The notes under the pieces: model-generated
Seen by the model: only the letters and a program-made list of their open reading frames with translations
Told to the model about the DNA's origin: nothing
Database searches by the model: none
Program-made: the position numbers and the translations under genes
Assembly (NCBI GenBank): GCA_047947135.1
Contig: CP170457.1
Span: forward strand, 1,798,001-1,862,000
Length of the DNA stretch: 64,000 nucleotides
Direction: 5' to 3'
Source: Planctobacterium sp047947135
GTDB lineage: Bacteria > Pseudomonadota > Gammaproteobacteria > Enterobacterales > Alteromonadaceae
Part shown: positions 62,204 through 64,000 of the stretch, piece by piece
Position numbering within the stretch: the first letter of the stretch is position 1
Layout: each line of letters opens with the position of its first letter

Positions 62204-62827
62204 ACCCACAAGCCTAATGCAATAATCGCTATCATTTAGCGACCGCTGCTTAGCCGAAGTAAATGTCGCTAATACACTTTCGGTAACAATACGATGGCTG
62301 CCAGTAGTGTCAGCGTCACAGCCCAACCTAACAGGTAGCGTCTGGAAGCTTTCTGGGCGTTCTCTTTTTCGAACCAGGTCCGAGGGCTTACCCCTTTTGC
62401 CAGAAACACCAGCTTACTGGCCAGATTGACTGCATAACTAATTTTGACTCTCTGTGTTCGGAATGAACAAAGATAAACACGCGCCAGCTAATCAACGCTA
62501 ACGGAATGACTATATTGTCGCTGCGGTGACTGTTCAAGTTTTCATTGTCCATTACACCTTATAGTTGGTTTGCTGAAAGTAGCATTAGTCACCGTCCCAG
62601 ATTTCGTTTAATCCTCTAATTAAGCGACTAAAAATCCATATGGAAGATGACTACAAACACCCTAATCAATAAAAATATCACGTAAAACATGAAAAATATC
62701 TTTTTATTCGTGATTTTTTGATCTATATTGTTTGCAAGACAGTAAGCCCGACTTCTCGTCCTGAACAGTTTGAAGAACGAGTGCTTAATACAAACGTGAT
62801 AGACCAATAACCACTGAAGGAATTTCT
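62204..62827. other. Gene-poor stretch with a decayed frame
   Basis: About 620 bp between two supported genes. It contains the second copy of the 18-bp repeat (62504-62521) and the coding-like minus frame listed separately. Otherwise nothing was recognised. Confidence 0.4.
62269..62487 (-). pseudogene. Coding-like frame without a start, 73 codons, minus strand
   Basis: An open frame from just after a stop at 62488 to TAG at 62269 has no ATG. It reads RVKISYAVNLASKLVFLAKG, VSPRTWFEKENAQKASRRYL, then a hydrophobic helix (LLGWAVTLTLLAAIVLLPK) and ends KVY. The text looks protein-like. It is probably a remnant of a small membrane protein gene, or a gene with a non-canonical start. Confidence 0.35.
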
Positions 62828-63388
62828 ATGTACTTATCCAATGATTTGAAAAAACTGCAACAGATTTGTAAATGCTTAAACGCCTTGGCCATCAGCTTGA
62901 AATACCTATTGCCACTATTATTTTTGTCTGCTGCAACATTTATCATCACTGCACCAACCGTTTCTGATGGGCAAGGTGGTTTTGAACTCAATAAACTCAT
63001 AATTAAAACATTACATGACAAAGGATTACCACTGGATATTAAAGTGTTGGCTTCACTATTGTGTGCTTTTGGAAGCTGGGCAATATATGAAATTTTTAAG
63101 TTAGCCGCAGAGGTGTTAGCGCGAGTCGGCAAGACGCATATATTTGTTGATGAGAATGCTTTCAGCTTATTTAAATTAGCCAGACGCTACACCCTTATGT
63201 TGTTGGTGTTTGTTTTGGGGATTTCCACGTTAAATGTCCTGGCAGGCTATCCACTTGGTGCAGTTGTTGCGTCAACGATTATTAAGTTTCCTTATACGCA
63301 TGTTGCCATAATTTCCTGCATTTACTTGGTCGGCTTTATACTAAAATTAGCAATAGAAAACAGAAAAGATTTAGAAGGGACAATTTAG
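62828..63388 (+). CDS. DUF2975-family membrane protein
   Basis: A 186-aa protein with four membrane helices (about 24-42 LKYLLPLLFLSAATFIITA, 75-97, 115-138 RRYTLMLLVFVLGISTLNVL, 155-175). Central VGKTHIFVDENAFSLFKLARR matches the DUF2975 pattern (G-pF...n...l). These proteins are usually encoded with a small XRE regulator, as here. Function unknown. Confidence 0.85.
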   Translation: MYLSNDLKKLQQICKCLNALAISLKYLLPLLFLSAATFIITAPTVSDGQGGFELNKLIIKTLHDKGLPLDIKVLASLLCAFGSWAIYEIFKLAAEVLARVGKTHIFVDENAFSLFKLARRYTLMLLVFVLGISTLNVLAGYPLGAVVASTIIKFPYTHVAIISCIYLVGFILKLAIENRKDLEGTI

Positions 63389-63390
63389 AG

Positions 63391-63621
63391 ATGGCAATCA
63401 TAATTACTTTGGATGTCATGCTGGCTAAACGTAAAATGAAGTTAAACACGCTATCTGAGTTAGTGGGTATAGCCCCTCAAAACTTGTCGGCAATAAAAAC
63501 AGAAAAGGCCAGGGCCATCAGATTAGAAACATTAGACAGGTTGTGTCAGGCCCTACAATGTACACCAGCCGATTTGCTGACTTACCAACCAAGTGAGTCA
63601 GACTACATAAGACCTGAATGA
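63391..63621 (+). CDS. Small XRE/HTH_26-type regulator
   Basis: A 76-aa protein (MAIIITLDVMLAKRKMKLNT, LSELVGIAPQNLSAIKTEKA, LCQALQCTPADLLTYQPS) that is a one-domain HTH of the YozG type. It follows the DUF2975 gene by 2 bp and is co-transcribed. It probably regulates its own operon. Confidence 0.88.
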   Translation: MAIIITLDVMLAKRKMKLNTLSELVGIAPQNLSAIKTEKARAIRLETLDRLCQALQCTPADLLTYQPSESDYIRPE

Positions 63622-63708
63622 AATCGATGTAGAAATATTACTGGACAATTTAGTAGTTATGCTTGACAGCATCCTGCACCGCTAGACAGTCCTGAATTAG
63701 TCAAGGGC

Positions 63709-64000
63709 TCAATCACTCATCGCCGCGCCAATCAGAACGGAGCAATGCGCCCATGTTGAGATCGACAAGTTGACCTTCAAAACAACGGGCCGCTCTGAGG
63801 GTACCTTCTGACGAAAGCCGACATCCTGTAAGATATTTGAAGATACATCATCATTAAGAACAGTGACGCCCTGCAATCTATTGGACGATGTTGATTCAAA
63901 ATAGAGTTGCAAAAATAGGCGCAGGGCGCTTTTCGCATAGCTGTTGCGTTGCTGACCACTATAAATGCGGTATTAGACTTCAGGGCCATCTATATAATGA
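63709..64000 (-). pseudogene. Partial coding-like frame at right edge
   Basis: On the minus strand, frame text such as YRIYSGQQRNSYAKSALRLF and VTVLNDDVSSNILQDVGFRQ runs from the right edge to a stop at 63709-63711, with one in-frame TAA at 63973-63975. It looks like the 3' end of a gene that starts beyond the window, possibly broken. No family recognised. Confidence 0.3.

Noticed and set aside
62785..63132. Minus-strand frame of 115 codons
   Set aside because: Antisense to the DUF2975 gene, which has clear membrane helices and a paired regulator.
1..64000. tRNA genes, rRNA genes and insertion sequences
   Set aside because: Looked for cloverleaf-like stretches and transposase motifs; none were seen. 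The tRNA expected next to the integrase would be left of the window.

Overview
The window is chromosomal DNA from a gammaproteobacterium, most likely an alteromonad close to Paraglaciecola, Aliiglaciecola or Alteromonas. This is inferred from gene order and protein style: ispB divergent from rplU-rpmA-cgtA, the lptD-surA-pdxA-rsmA-apaG-apaH run, amgK-murU-djlA, hdfR divergent from maoP, many secreted peptidases, and c-di-GMP proteins. No database search was possible, so names rest on motifs and remembered family sequences.

Layout. (1) About 1-7.6 kb is the right part of an integrated element. It has a P4-type integrase cut by the left edge, two genes of unknown function, an AlpA-like regulator, a winged-helix protein, two further unknown genes, and then two adjacent families of short DNA repeats (nine copies of CGACAA every 11-13 bp, five copies of ACTACG every 15-16 bp). 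After a gene-poor stretch come two small genes and a RhuM/Fic gene broken by three in-frame stops. (2) About 7.7-12.9 kb is core genome: a LETM1-like protein, ispB, rplU, rpmA, cgtA, folA and htpX. (3) 12.9-17.5 kb holds a PDZ-alpha/beta hydrolase divergent from a membrane LytTR regulator, an AhpD-like protein and a modular secreted nuclease. (4) 17.5-26.8 kb is the outer-membrane and vitamin B6 operon lptD-surA-pdxA-rsmA-apaG-apaH, divergent from the peptidoglycan-recycling genes amgK-murU and from djlA. (5) 27-35 kb holds a hybrid histidine kinase, a large subtilisin-like secreted peptidase, a PhyH-type oxygenase and an NhaC-type antiporter. (6) 35.1-40.3 kb is a tightly coupled four-gene operon: porin-like barrel, small PstS-like periplasmic protein, diguanylate cyclase and EAL protein. 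(7) 40.8-52.6 kb contains a metallo-beta-lactamase-fold hydrolase, a cold-shock protein, a lipoprotein, a serine/threonine dehydratase, a DPP-IV peptidase, trmN6, a CheW-like protein and a GNAT-nitrilase fusion. (8) 52.9-59 kb groups putP, proB, proA, two MscS-type channels and a DUF1003 protein, which looks like an osmotic-stress neighbourhood. (9) 59-64 kb holds hdfR/maoP, a tautomerase, small secreted proteins, several decayed coding stretches and a DUF2975/XRE pair.

The most distinctive items are the paired iteron-like arrays next to the AlpA-type gene block (about 2.6-4.4 kb) and the porin / PstS-like / diguanylate cyclase / phosphodiesterase operon (35.1-40.3 kb). The first suggests an origin of replication or a partition, excision or repressor-binding region of the element. 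The second suggests an envelope-to-c-di-GMP signalling unit. Both functions are inferred.
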